From Alteromonas mediterranea DE (GTDB taxonomy: Bacteria; Pseudomonadota; Gammaproteobacteria; Enterobacterales; Alteromonadaceae), in assembly GCF_000020585.3 (NCBI RefSeq), contig NC_011138.3:3017596-3081595 (forward strand): DNA of 64,000 nucleotides, in the 5' to 3' direction. Below the pieces are notes generated by a model. It was not told the DNA's origin. It saw only the letters and a program-made list of their open reading frames with translations, and made no database searches. Position 1 is the first letter of the stretch. Each line of letters opens with the position of its first letter. Below are positions 44,617 to 53,636 of the stretch, piece after piece. The position numbers and the translations under genes were made by a program.

Positions 44617-46094
44617 AATCTTGGCGCTCTTGATTTTGTAATTCCATTTTTTAAAATTCGTATATTTGATGATAGTTCAATTGTAAACAGTTTTATCGCC
44701 TTTGTTTTGAAAATAAAATTCAAAAGTAAAAATGAATATAAGAAAATTAAACTTGAAATGAAATGCTTTGCTAATAGAGCTAATGTGAAATAATGTTGAA
44801 ATAGTAAAGCGGTAAAGGCTGAAAAGCTTGCGATTAGTAACTGTATTAGGATTGGTTTGTAAAATTGATACGGGGCCATTCTTATTTCTCGAGATGCAAA
44901 TGCAACTGAGATGGAGGTGTTAAGTATAGCTACAGCTACTAACCCATATAAATAGCCCATCAACCCCCAATAAAAACCTATGAATAAGTTAATGACAAAA
45001 ATCGACTTTTTTATCATAGCCATGCGTAAAAAGGCTTTAGAGTTTCCTCTCCCGCTTAAAATATTTACTAAAAGCGCGTTAATTGGGTAAGAAAAAGCAC
45101 TCAGTAAGAGTACTTCCAAAAGTGGCACCGATGCCGCCCATTTTGATCCATATAACAAGATAATGAGCGGTTCAGCATTAATATAGAGCCCACCTATCAG
45201 AAGAAAAACTAGCAAAGATAGCAAGTTTGTTACTTTTAAAACTAAACTTTTTAATCTAACAGTGTCATTCTGTATTTTACTGAAAACAGGAAACAATACC
45301 GACATTAAGCTTGCAGACGAATATTGAACAACAAGTAAATTAACAGACTTAGCTCGCTGAAAAAAGCCAAGCTCAGCGGAATTAAAAAGTTTACCAATGA
45401 CCAGATAGTCAATGCGTTCGGTAATAGCATTTAACATTGCTACTAAAAACATTCGAAACCCAAACTTCCAAAGCTGCTTGAGTGCTTTAAGAGAAAAGCC
45501 GAGCTTTGGTCTCCAACCTGAAAAATACCATAATAAAGCGGCTTTAAATGTACTTTGAAGAATGATTTGTACTACCAAGCTCCAAACACCGAAGCCATAT
45601 ACCGCACAGATTACCCCTGATATTCCACTAGCAAAAGACGAGCTGAACTCTATTTTAGACAATAGCTTATAATTTAGCTCTCTCTTAAGCTTTGTATACT
45701 GTACGGTACTGAGGCCGTTTAAAATAAAAAGAACGCTTACAACTTGCAGAAGAGGAACCAAGCTTCCTATTTGATAAAATTGTGCAATTGAATTGGCAGC
45801 CAAGAATAATAACGATGCCAAAACTAACGCAAAGCACAGATTTAATAAAAAAACAGATGAATAATGAATTTCGAGCAATTTTTTACGTTGAATTAATGCG
45901 GTAGAAAGGCCCACATCTGCGAAAATTTGTGTAATACCTACCACAACCATTACAATTGCTATGACTCCAAAGTCACTAGGTGATAACATCCTTGCCAACA
46001 AGATGGTAACAATAAAACTAGAAGCCTGGGTAAGTACTCTCCCCAAAAAGTCCCAAATAAGAGCAATAAGCCCTTTTTTCCTTAAATCACTCAA
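44613..46094 (-). CDS. Wzx-type flippase / polysaccharide transporter
   Basis: A 493-residue protein with 12-14 helices, beginning 'GLIALIWDFLGRVLTQASSF' and 'ARMLSPSDFGVIAIVMVVVG', the WzxC/TuaB-like start of the MOP superfamily. It is the second flippase in the window and lies in an AT-rich module with two sulfotransferases, suggesting a separate repeat unit. Its upstream neighbour is a 333-bp gap. Confidence 0.9.
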   Translation of the reverse strand: MSDLRKKGLIALIWDFLGRVLTQASSFIVTILLARMLSPSDFGVIAIVMVVVGITQIFADVGLSTALIQRKKLLEIHYSSVFLLNLCFALVLASLLFLAANSIAQFYQIGSLVPLLQVVSVLFILNGLSTVQYTKLKRELNYKLLSKIEFSSSFASGISGVICAVYGFGVWSLVVQIILQSTFKAALLWYFSGWRPKLGFSLKALKQLWKFGFRMFLVAMLNAITERIDYLVIGKLFNSAELGFFQRAKSVNLLVVQYSSASLMSVLFPVFSKIQNDTVRLKSLVLKVTNLLSLLVFLLIGGLYINAEPLIILLYGSKWAASVPLLEVLLLSAFSYPINALLVNILSGRGNSKAFLRMAMIKKSIFVINLFIGFYWGLMGYLYGLVAVAILNTSISVAFASREIRMAPYQFYKPILIQLLIASFSAFTALLFQHYFTLALLAKHFISSLIFLYSFLLLNFIFKTKAIKLFTIELSSNIRILKNGITKSRAPRL

Positions 46095-46427
46095 TTTTTT
46101 CTGCTTTAAAATGGTTTTGATGAAAGTTAGTTATTAGCATAATGATCAAAGCTATCAATTTGACTTGATTATTTTTTTCGATTTTTTTTCATGGCATGTA
46201 ACTTTTTTGGTTTAGCTCGGGCTGCGCTAAAACTAAAATAAATATTCTCTACATCCCAAACTGATAGCCAATGTACGATACTCTGCGGAATAGAAAAGTT
46301 CTTCAGCTCCAAGTTCCATAACGTCAACAACGTTTGCATGTTATCAGAGTCTGCGGCCAGTAATGTTATAAATAATTATTTAGTAACGAAGTTCATATAC
46401 GCTTCATCCGCTGATTGACTACTTTTT
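46095..46427. other. AT-rich gap in the second glycan module
   Basis: This 333-bp stretch interrupts an otherwise tight operon. Apart from one small minus-strand frame (46169-46339), I see no gene or terminator. It may mark a recombination joint or a decayed gene. Confidence 0.5.
46169..46339 (-). CDS. Small open frame of unknown status
   Basis: A 56-residue frame starting 'MQTLLTLWNLELKNFSIPQS' and ending in a basic tail ('ARAKPKKLHAMKKNRKK'). The composition resembles coding sequence more than the surrounding AT-rich bases, and codons read on upstream for a few residues before a stop. There is no clear ribosome site. It may be the tail of a lost gene or a real small protein. Confidence 0.3.
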   Translation of the reverse strand: MQTLLTLWNLELKNFSIPQSIVHWLSVWDVENIYFSFSAARAKPKKLHAMKKNRKK

Positions 46428-47249
46428 TCACGAGACTTTTAAGAATTGACTTAAACCAGCCGAATTACACTCGTTGCTTACTTCTTCGATAATATTTGTT
46501 GATAGGTTATTTAAATAGTTATTATCAATATACTGCTTTTTTTTAAATACAGAATAAGTACCTGCAATTTCTTTCTGAATAGATTGAGAAATAAAATCTT
46601 TTGTCTGCATCGTGAAATCTAGCTCTAAAAAATCGAAAGTTTCTCTAACGACAGTTTCTGTATTCGAAAGTAAATCTGTGTAGAAAACTAGTTTGAATTT
46701 ACTGGAAAAATTTTTTTCTAATTTTTTAAACAAGAGTGCAGTCTCTTTCCAGCGTTCAAATCCGAAGTATTCTTCGGCTTTGTTCATGTTTTTCAAATTC
46801 GCATGTTTCCACTCGCTATCAAATGTCCACCCGAGGTCTGTTCTAAATTCCCGTGGCGCATTTTTCCAACTACTCAGCACTGATAGTGGGTTTCGTATCA
46901 GTCCAATTACCCTTTGTGCTGGGTTTTGTTCTAATAAATTTTCTAAAATATAGTGATATCTAACTTCTTTATAAGCAATGTGAGAAATAGTACTTTTTTG
47001 AAAAGAAGGTTTTATACCTGAGCGCCGGTCGTCCAGCTGCGTAACAAATTTATCATCTGTTTCTTTTATATTGTTGTAAAAGTTCTGTATTTCGACCATG
47101 GAACTATTGGCGTTGAGCGCGCCTTTGAACTGGTATGAAAAGAGGGGTTGAAACGCATATGATACAGAAGGTGAGCTGTTTAGTATTTCGCCAAGCCATG
47201 AGGAACCAGAACGCGGAACTGAATGAATAGCAATATGTTTCATAAACAT
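46428..47249 (-). CDS. Sulfotransferase family protein
   Basis: A 273-residue protein with 'IAIHSVPRSGSSWLGEILN' at residues 6-24, the 5'-phosphosulfate loop, and 'AQRVIGLIRNPLSVLSSWK' in the middle, the 3'-phosphate motif. It is complete in length for a bacterial carbohydrate sulfotransferase and has no signal peptide. The start may be the third residue. It follows the WbqC-like gene by 4 bp and is the third sulfotransferase of the island. Confidence 0.85.
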   Translation of the reverse strand: MFMKHIAIHSVPRSGSSWLGEILNSSPSVSYAFQPLFSYQFKGALNANSSMVEIQNFYNNIKETDDKFVTQLDDRRSGIKPSFQKSTISHIAYKEVRYHYILENLLEQNPAQRVIGLIRNPLSVLSSWKNAPREFRTDLGWTFDSEWKHANLKNMNKAEEYFGFERWKETALLFKKLEKNFSSKFKLVFYTDLLSNTETVVRETFDFLELDFTMQTKDFISQSIQKEIAGTYSVFKKKQYIDNNYLNNLSTNIIEEVSNECNSAGLSQFLKVS

Positions 47250-47253
47250 TTAC

Positions 47254-47943
47254 CTACGAAATAATATATTTTTTCATTAACGCCTTTACTGCGCTTTTAT
47301 CGTTCCACATCAATATGTCGATTATTGACAAATGGCTAACAAAGTCATTTTTACCTTGGTAGTAACTGAAATTTTCCATTTCCAAAAATGATAGCTCAAT
47401 CCCTTTTTCTGCAAATTCATCTTTCGAATATAGTGATTGGCCATTCTTCATATTGCAGTACTTATCTGCTTTTAGTATTTTACATATAGAATAAAGCTTA
47501 TCTTTAGCCGATGCGTCCCTATTGTAATGCAAGTCACTCGAAAAGCTAGAGTTAAACTCCAGCCCGAGATATTTAAAAACTGATCCAACTGAGTCGCTAC
47601 ATAACTTTGGTACGTGTGTTTCACTGCTGTTTAAAATTTCACACACAATAGGAATTACAGCTTCAAAATAAGGTGCTCGTCGATAGCTTTGTTCAATTGT
47701 CTTAACTACTTTTTTGCGATTATTGGAAAAATGCAATTCATTAATTTTTCGATTGCTAGAAGATTTTTCAACCGGAATGGTGAATAACTGTCTTCGCCCA
47801 TTAGCTAAGATATTATTTCGGTTTATGTATCCACCTTTAATAAAGTTAACATCATCGTAAAAAATAAATTTATTTACATGATATGCAAGTTGATAGTACC
47901 CCAAATATGGAAAAAGATATGGTTGCATAACTGCAAGCATCAT
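47254..47943 (-). CDS. WbqC-like family protein
   Basis: A 229-residue protein starting 'LAVMQPYLFPYLGYYQLAYH' with 'FIFYDDVNFIKGGYINRN', the diagnostic beginning of the WbqC family (Pfam PF08889) found in O-antigen and capsule loci. The family is thought to act with an aminotransferase in making or modifying amino sugars; the reaction is not fixed. Here it lies next to a DegT-type aminotransferase, the usual company. Confidence 0.88.
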   Translation of the reverse strand: MMLAVMQPYLFPYLGYYQLAYHVNKFIFYDDVNFIKGGYINRNNILANGRRQLFTIPVEKSSSNRKINELHFSNNRKKVVKTIEQSYRRAPYFEAVIPIVCEILNSSETHVPKLCSDSVGSVFKYLGLEFNSSFSSDLHYNRDASAKDKLYSICKILKADKYCNMKNGQSLYSKDEFAEKGIELSFLEMENFSYYQGKNDFVSHLSIIDILMWNDKSAVKALMKKYIIS

Positions 47944-47996
47944 AATGATAACCGCTTTATAAGGGATAAAAGTTTGCTCAAGACAGTTTGTAGCAC

Positions 47997-49097
47997 TTAT
48001 AAAGCTCCAGATTTCTTAATGTTCTCAATAACTGTGATCACGTCTTCTTTGGCCATATCAATATGCAAAGGCAAGCAAAGAATACCGTCAACAACTTCAT
48101 CAGAATTTGGCGTGCCATAACTGATACAGTCGGTAAAAACAGAGTTTAAGGCGGGTGAAAAATAGGCTCTACTTTGAATGTTATTATCCGCTAGTTTGTT
48201 TATTAGTTGTTTTGCTTTCTCGCTACTTCTCATTTTAATGGGCATATACGCACCATTTAGAGTGGCTTTGCTATGCCACTCAGGCAACTCAACAATGTCT
48301 TTTAATCCAGAACGATAAAGCTCAAAAAGTGCAGCTCTATGTTCCAAAACGTTATCCATTCGCTCTAAATTAACCAAACCAACAGCAGCATGATATTCAC
48401 TTAATTTACCATTAATCCCAGTTTCAACTATGCCGTTACCTGGATCAATACCAAAATTAATCATATGTCTGGCTTTGTCATAATGTGACTTTTCCCGAAA
48501 CACTACTGCACCTCCTTCTACCGTGTTGAAGACCTTAGTAGCATGGAAGCTTAATGCACTAGCATCGCCATAATTTAGCACCGACTTATCACTAACTTTT
48601 ACGCCAAACGTGTGCGCTGCGTCGTAAATAACTCTGACATTATTTTTGTTACTCAAAGTCTCGAATTGATCAACATCGCAAGGATTGCCATAGACATGAG
48701 TCGCAAGAATTGCATTTAGCGATGAATATTGTTTTATTGCAGAATTTGCCGCGTCAGGGCACAAGTTGTAGCTTTTTCGCTCTATATCAGTAAACGAGAG
48801 CGTATCTTTTTGCCAACGAAATGCACCAGCAGTTGCAACAAAGCTGAAAGGCGTTGTTACTATATTGTCTACACCTAAGGCACGACCGGCTAGCTGCAGT
48901 GCAATAGTGCCATTTGCGACTAAAAGTAAATTTTGTACACCTAAATATTCTTCTAGTTTTTCCGTCAGTTCGTTGTGTAAAGGGCCGAAATTAGTGAACC
49001 AACCCCGCTGATTTATTTTTTCGAGATACCGATGTAGTTTCTTTAAATCTGGCTTTAAAGGGCTGTTAAGTGCAATCATTTGACCTACTAATCTCAC
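47997..49097 (-). CDS. DegT/DnrJ/EryC1/StrS-type sugar aminotransferase
   Basis: A 366-residue PLP enzyme of fold type I. 'FTNFGPLHNELTEKLEEYLG' opens the domain, 'VIYDAAHTFGV' supplies the cofactor aspartate and 'ALSFHATKVFNTVEGGAVVF' the lysine that binds PLP (K of HATK). It would convert a nucleotide-keto-sugar to an amino sugar. The WbqC-like gene follows within about 50 bp, so the module probably makes an acylated amino sugar (inference). Confidence 0.9.
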   Translation of the reverse strand: MRLVGQMIALNSPLKPDLKKLHRYLEKINQRGWFTNFGPLHNELTEKLEEYLGVQNLLLVANGTIALQLAGRALGVDNIVTTPFSFVATAGAFRWQKDTLSFTDIERKSYNLCPDAANSAIKQYSSLNAILATHVYGNPCDVDQFETLSNKNNVRVIYDAAHTFGVKVSDKSVLNYGDASALSFHATKVFNTVEGGAVVFREKSHYDKARHMINFGIDPGNGIVETGINGKLSEYHAAVGLVNLERMDNVLEHRAALFELYRSGLKDIVELPEWHSKATLNGAYMPIKMRSSEKAKQLINKLADNNIQSRAYFSPALNSVFTDCISYGTPNSDEVVDGILCLPLHIDMAKEDVITVIENIKKSGAL

Positions 49098-49259
49098 TGA
49101 ACTTAGTCAGTTATTAAAGAATAAAATTTAACTTTATTGTGCCTACTTTATTGCCGTTATTCCAATGTTTTTCGCCTCAACTAGGCGTTTTAGCGGTAGA
49201 TAAGAAGTAAGTTAGTTCACTTTTTTCAAAGCACCTTTATTAACTCAGTAGCTTTTTGG

Positions 49260-50138
49260 TTATAAACGCTTCCCTAGCAAAAAGCTGGCTAGCCGCACTG
49301 CTTGGTAAAAAATGAAATCGAGATTACTTACAGCTATTCCGGTTAAATTGCCAAATTGTCTTTTGTAGTCTCTTAACATGACTAAATACTTTATGTAAAA
49401 AACTAAGTGGTATCGACGGCTAACTCGCCGACGTTTCGCTAAGTTTTTTATCATTTTTTTGAAATTAACTAGGCTCCGAAGGTGGCTTTCTTGCGTTTTC
49501 ATGTCTGTTATTTGAGCAAGGCCATGTTTGTCATTCCAATACGCTACATCTTCATAAACGTACTTACACTTTTTATTGCATATCAATTCTATATGTAACT
49601 GCGTGTCTTGGAACTTGTGTAACGTTTCGTCAAATCGTATCTCTTCAAAAACGTGTCTTCTAATTAACGATGAATTGGTATGTAAATACCTAATTGCCTC
49701 GGGTGTCTTTATTATACCTTGTTCATCAAGATATTTTTTATCCATTGTACGGGCCGGCTCGGATAGCTTGACTATTCTGCCGAATACCGCAGAAAGACTG
49801 CTGTCGGCACAAAGTTGTTCAAACAATGTTTGCAGCTTATTCTCGTGGTAATAATCGTCGTCATCTAAAAAACAGATAAACTCACCTTGGCTCAAACGCA
49901 CCCCCGTATTTCGCGATATTGCCCCACCTGAGGCTTTGTTATTTCTATGGTATTTTACTTCAACATGTTCTGGGGCATCTTCGATAACAGGGGGCGCCGT
50001 AGAGTGGTCATCCACAACAATAAGTTCAATATTTGAGTATGTCTGATGAAATACACTCTGAACTGCTTTATTAAATAGAGCTTGTCTGTCGCGAGTTGGA
50101 ACGATTACAGAAATAACTGGCTGAATGCTTTTGTTCAT
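49260..50138 (-). CDS. Glycosyltransferase family 2
   Basis: A 292-residue GT2 enzyme: 'ISVIVPTRDRQALFNKAVQS', 'LIVVDDHSTAPPVIEDAPE', 'GGAISRNTGVRLSQGEFICF' with 'DDDDYYHENKL', and a basic C-terminal region. A short hydrophobic end suggests peripheral membrane contact. A 161-bp gap follows it before the aminotransferase gene. Confidence 0.88.
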   Translation of the reverse strand: MNKSIQPVISVIVPTRDRQALFNKAVQSVFHQTYSNIELIVVDDHSTAPPVIEDAPEHVEVKYHRNNKASGGAISRNTGVRLSQGEFICFLDDDDYYHENKLQTLFEQLCADSSLSAVFGRIVKLSEPARTMDKKYLDEQGIIKTPEAIRYLHTNSSLIRRHVFEEIRFDETLHKFQDTQLHIELICNKKCKYVYEDVAYWNDKHGLAQITDMKTQESHLRSLVNFKKMIKNLAKRRRVSRRYHLVFYIKYLVMLRDYKRQFGNLTGIAVSNLDFIFYQAVRLASFLLGKRL

Positions 50139-50166
50139 GATTACTTTTATATCGTCCGTGGCTATA

Positions 50167-51420
50167 TCATCCCAGCAAACGCTGAGAAACTGATGCTAAC
50201 AATGATTCATCCACTTTTCGCCAATTACCTTCGATAAATATATCACGCTTCAATTTAGTTATATATTTTTCCGCGTCTTGCAGTGGTTCTTTTTCTACTT
50301 TATCAAGTGCAGAGAAGGGATAACAATTTGGTGCATTTTTATATAAGGCTGCACCACATACAACAACCTTTTTGCCACGTTCGATCGCTTGTAGACCGAC
50401 ACTAGAGTTTATAGTGACAACAAACTCGGCGCGATCTATAAGCGCATTTAAATCACATTTTGAAAATAAAGAAACATGCTCACCAACGAAAGAAGAATAG
50501 TCGACAGGCTCTGTTTCGAAGGGATGTTGTTTCAACATAATATGGTAGCCGAGCTTTTTTAGTTTAGGAACTACTGTACTCAAAAAGTCATAAGTATCTT
50601 TGAAGTCACTATACAAGATGGTTTGTGTGTCAGAGTTTACTTGCAAAGGTATGAATATAAATTTCCCTATTTTATCGAATTCGATATTTTCGAATTGTTG
50701 CTCGCTAAAACTCCGTTTTGCTTTTTTCACTGCCAAGTTATATCGAATCATTGAAAACAAATAGTTGCGATAGTCTTCGTCAAATAGCCGCTTTAAATAA
50801 TAATGGAACTTATTGAAGGGGGTTTCGGTGAGCGTAAATTCTGTTGTCGTTACCTTTGCATCCGCCTGAGGATAGACAAAGTCATACAACTGATTAGCGG
50901 GTAAATCGACAAAGCTTCCCTCGCTGTTAACGCCACATTTATTCATTTGAAACGTGTTTTCAAAATAGCCGTTTTCACAATAAAACGCGTCTATGTTGAG
51001 TGCTTGGCAAACGGTTTTCTCTACATTCCCCAGCCCATTCCAAACAATCATCTTGTCGATGGGCGATAAGCGTAAATGCTCAATGGCTCTACTGTATAAC
51101 TTATTTTTAGCCGCAATTAGCTTTATCTCTTGCACGTCATTCAAACGATAAAGCCGTGAGAGATACCGAATAATATCAGCGCTTTTATCGAAGGGTTCTT
51201 CTAGGTGGGCGACGTTGTTAATCGATGGATATAGCTCGTAGGAACATCCATGTTTGTCTAGTCTTGAACGCAAAAAAGGATCTGGATTTAAAAATACGAC
51301 ATTATGACCTAAACCGTCTAGGTATTTAGCTAGATTAATAAAAAACGTAAGGAAAGTACTGGCAAAATTGGGAATACCTATTCTCAACGCGAGCTGTTCA
51401 TTTGCATTGTCTTGTTTCAT
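50167..51420 (-). CDS. KpsS/capsule-synthesis-like protein (Capsule_synth family)
   Basis: A 417-residue protein starting 'MKQDNANEQLALRIG'. It has 'FYCENGYFENTFQMNKCGVN', 'FIFIPLQVNSDTQTILYSDF', 'IMLKQHPFE' and 'FVVTINSSVGLQAIERGKKV', the conserved blocks of KpsC/KpsS-type capsule proteins (PF05159), which are beta-Kdo transferases in group-2 capsules. ATG 51420 starts one base after the previous stop; a longer start at 51444 would overlap it. No KpsC or ABC exporter lies in this window, so a different beta-sugar transfer is possible. Confidence 0.8.
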   Translation of the reverse strand: MKQDNANEQLALRIGIPNFASTFLTFFINLAKYLDGLGHNVVFLNPDPFLRSRLDKHGCSYELYPSINNVAHLEEPFDKSADIIRYLSRLYRLNDVQEIKLIAAKNKLYSRAIEHLRLSPIDKMIVWNGLGNVEKTVCQALNIDAFYCENGYFENTFQMNKCGVNSEGSFVDLPANQLYDFVYPQADAKVTTTEFTLTETPFNKFHYYLKRLFDEDYRNYLFSMIRYNLAVKKAKRSFSEQQFENIEFDKIGKFIFIPLQVNSDTQTILYSDFKDTYDFLSTVVPKLKKLGYHIMLKQHPFETEPVDYSSFVGEHVSLFSKCDLNALIDRAEFVVTINSSVGLQAIERGKKVVVCGAALYKNAPNCYPFSALDKVEKEPLQDAEKYITKLKRDIFIEGNWRKVDESLLASVSQRLLG

Positions 51421-51421
51421 A

Positions 51422-52267
51422 TTATTTGTTATCCATTTTGGCACGAATAAAGCCAGAAGCGTAAAACGGCAATAAAAATATCAGCGCAACGTAATCCCAT
51501 CCAGCCAGTCCGCCGCCATTACTTGGCTCGGGTTTACCTCCGCGTAGCGCTCTCGAGTAACCACCGTAATACATTCGCTTTGAAATCCATTTAAAGTTTA
51601 CTCTTTCCGGCATAACTTGGTGGTAAACAGCGGCTTTTCCAACGTAAATAACACTTAACCCTTTTTCTCTGGCATCAGTACAAAGTTTTGTTTCTTCACC
51701 ACCTAACAGCTTGCCATTCTGTCGACCCAAGCCTTCGTCAAAATAAGCTAATTTAGCTAACTTTGCTTTATTAATGGCAAAATTTGCGCCAATGACTTTT
51801 TTAACATTAATTGTATCATCACCAAGATCTAGCATCGAATATTGGTCAAGAACAACTTGGCTTCGTTGAAGCAAGCCCGGCTTTTTATGCCATTTGGGAA
51901 TTATTTTCCCACCCGCTATTGCGGCCTTATTTTGGCGCATTGCAACGAATAGTTCATACGCCCAATTTGGATCCGCAACGGCATCGGTGTCAATATACAA
52001 AAGCAATACCGTCTGACACATTCTAATTGCTTCATTGCGCGCAAACGATAGACTCTTCGCCGGAATGACATGGTAATCCAGCACTATGACGCTAGATGAA
52101 TTGTTGACACAAAATGACCTAACCTCTTCATTATCTTGCTGGTCCAAAACTAATACATGAGCGCTTATATTGGCTTGTTGCGAGAGCGATGTTAGCGTTT
52201 CCAAAAACAGCCAGTTGGGCTCTGCGTAACGCGTAAGTGTGATAGTTACCTCGGGTGCAAAGCTCAT
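51422..52267 (-). CDS. Glycosyltransferase family 2
   Basis: A 281-residue GT2 enzyme with 'VTITLTRYAEPNWLFLETLT', 'SLSFARNEAIRMCQTVLLLY' with 'IDTDAVADPNWAYELF', and 'LGGEETKLCTDAREKGL' as the ED-type region. A C-terminal hydrophobic helix suggests membrane anchoring. It is followed within one base by the KpsS-like gene start and preceded by a 157-bp gap. Confidence 0.87.
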   Translation of the reverse strand: MSFAPEVTITLTRYAEPNWLFLETLTSLSQQANISAHVLVLDQQDNEEVRSFCVNNSSSVIVLDYHVIPAKSLSFARNEAIRMCQTVLLLYIDTDAVADPNWAYELFVAMRQNKAAIAGGKIIPKWHKKPGLLQRSQVVLDQYSMLDLGDDTINVKKVIGANFAINKAKLAKLAYFDEGLGRQNGKLLGGEETKLCTDAREKGLSVIYVGKAAVYHQVMPERVNFKWISKRMYYGGYSRALRGGKPEPSNGGGLAGWDYVALIFLLPFYASGFIRAKMDNK

Positions 52268-52424
52268 TTTGAAACTCCTAGAAAAGATATTCTCTCAATA
52301 GAGGTATGCTAGCTAATGAATATTCTATAATTTCGGCTTTATATGTCTGTCTTGACAGTAAAATCAAGCATTTATCGAGCCTTATGAAATGGTTAAAAAC
52401 GCGGATGACCACTGGGATTTTGTT

Positions 52425-53636
52425 TCACGCTACACCCTTCAAAGACTTCAAAAAACGACTGACAGTGTTGTGTACTAGATAGTTGTCTTTAGCAAAAGCG
52501 CAGGCAGTATCGATTATGTCTGTACTTTCGTTATCTAGTGCTCTCTTAATTTTATCGCTAAGTGAGATAGCGTTTCCTGGTTCAGCTAACCAACCTGTCT
52601 TGCCATCAATGACGGCATCGGGAATGCCGCCGCTATTTGTACCTACCACTTTGCAACCTGCCAGCATCGCCTCAACAAAAGTTAGTCCTTGTGCCTCTAC
52701 CCAGCCGTCGTCAGCACGCTTCGATGGGCCAACAAAAATGTCGGCGGCTGCGTAGTAATGGTATATTTCACTACTGTTTACCCAGCCTACAAACGTTACT
52801 GAGTTTTCTATATTAAGCTCAGCTGTTAAATCTTTATATTGTTGTTCTTGGTGACCACGACCTACAATAGCCAAATGCACTGAATAGCCATTGTCTAACA
52901 GCATCTTTGTGGCTTCAATGAGCTCTTTAACTCCCTTTTCTTCATTAACTCTTCCAACAAATAGCAGCAAATATTCTGTTTGTTTAGGGAGTAACTGTGC
53001 ACGCAATGCCGAAACTTCAACGCGCTTTAACTCGGGTATAGCTAAAATACCCGTTGGCATTAGCACTAAATTATTCACGGTCTGGGGTGAGAGCTCTTCA
53101 GCTTTGGCCTTCGTCACTGAACTATTCACTGTCACTAAATCTGAGCGTCTAAGAGTGAATGTTTTAAACTCTCTAAGAAGGAGGCTGTCTAGCGCAAGTA
53201 CGTCGCCACCATGAATAGTGCCTACATGTTTGGTTCTTGTAATTTTGCTTACTAGAGCACATACAAAGCCCTGTGGAATTAACCAGTGAGAATTTATCCA
53301 AGTTGGCCTCCAAATTAATGTCTGAAGTAGGGTAAAGAAAAATTCGCTTACCACTAAAACAGGTAGCTTGAACTTATTAAGCCAGCTTTTTTGCAAATTC
53401 CCCAACGCCCCACCTTGGTAGCATATCGTCTGACCTGATTCAGGAATCCAATATCGAAAACGACGTATTTCCACACCGTCCATTTCGTCTTTGCATTTAG
53501 CGCCTTTAAAGTGCGGTGCAACGACGCGAACTCGCGCCCCTTGATTCACTAATTCGCGAGCAAAGTTGTGCACGAATGGCGTAGTGCTATCGCCAGGCCA
53601 GCGCGGATAGTTAGACGTTACGATTAAAATCTTCAT
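52425..53636 (-). CDS. Glycosyltransferase family 4
   Basis: A 403-residue GT-B enzyme: 'ILIVTSNYPRWPGDSTTPFV', then 'WINSHWLIPQGFVCALVS' and 'GTIHGGDVLALDSLLLR' in the acceptor domain, 'LLFVGRVNEEKGVKELIEA' and 'VEAQGLTFVEAMLAG' in the donor domain. It starts directly after the stop of the GT2 gene upstream, so the two are coupled. Confidence 0.9.
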   Translation of the reverse strand: MKILIVTSNYPRWPGDSTTPFVHNFARELVNQGARVRVVAPHFKGAKCKDEMDGVEIRRFRYWIPESGQTICYQGGALGNLQKSWLNKFKLPVLVVSEFFFTLLQTLIWRPTWINSHWLIPQGFVCALVSKITRTKHVGTIHGGDVLALDSLLLREFKTFTLRRSDLVTVNSSVTKAKAEELSPQTVNNLVLMPTGILAIPELKRVEVSALRAQLLPKQTEYLLLFVGRVNEEKGVKELIEATKMLLDNGYSVHLAIVGRGHQEQQYKDLTAELNIENSVTFVGWVNSSEIYHYYAAADIFVGPSKRADDGWVEAQGLTFVEAMLAGCKVVGTNSGGIPDAVIDGKTGWLAEPGNAISLSDKIKRALDNESTDIIDTACAFAKDNYLVHNTVSRFLKSLKGVA

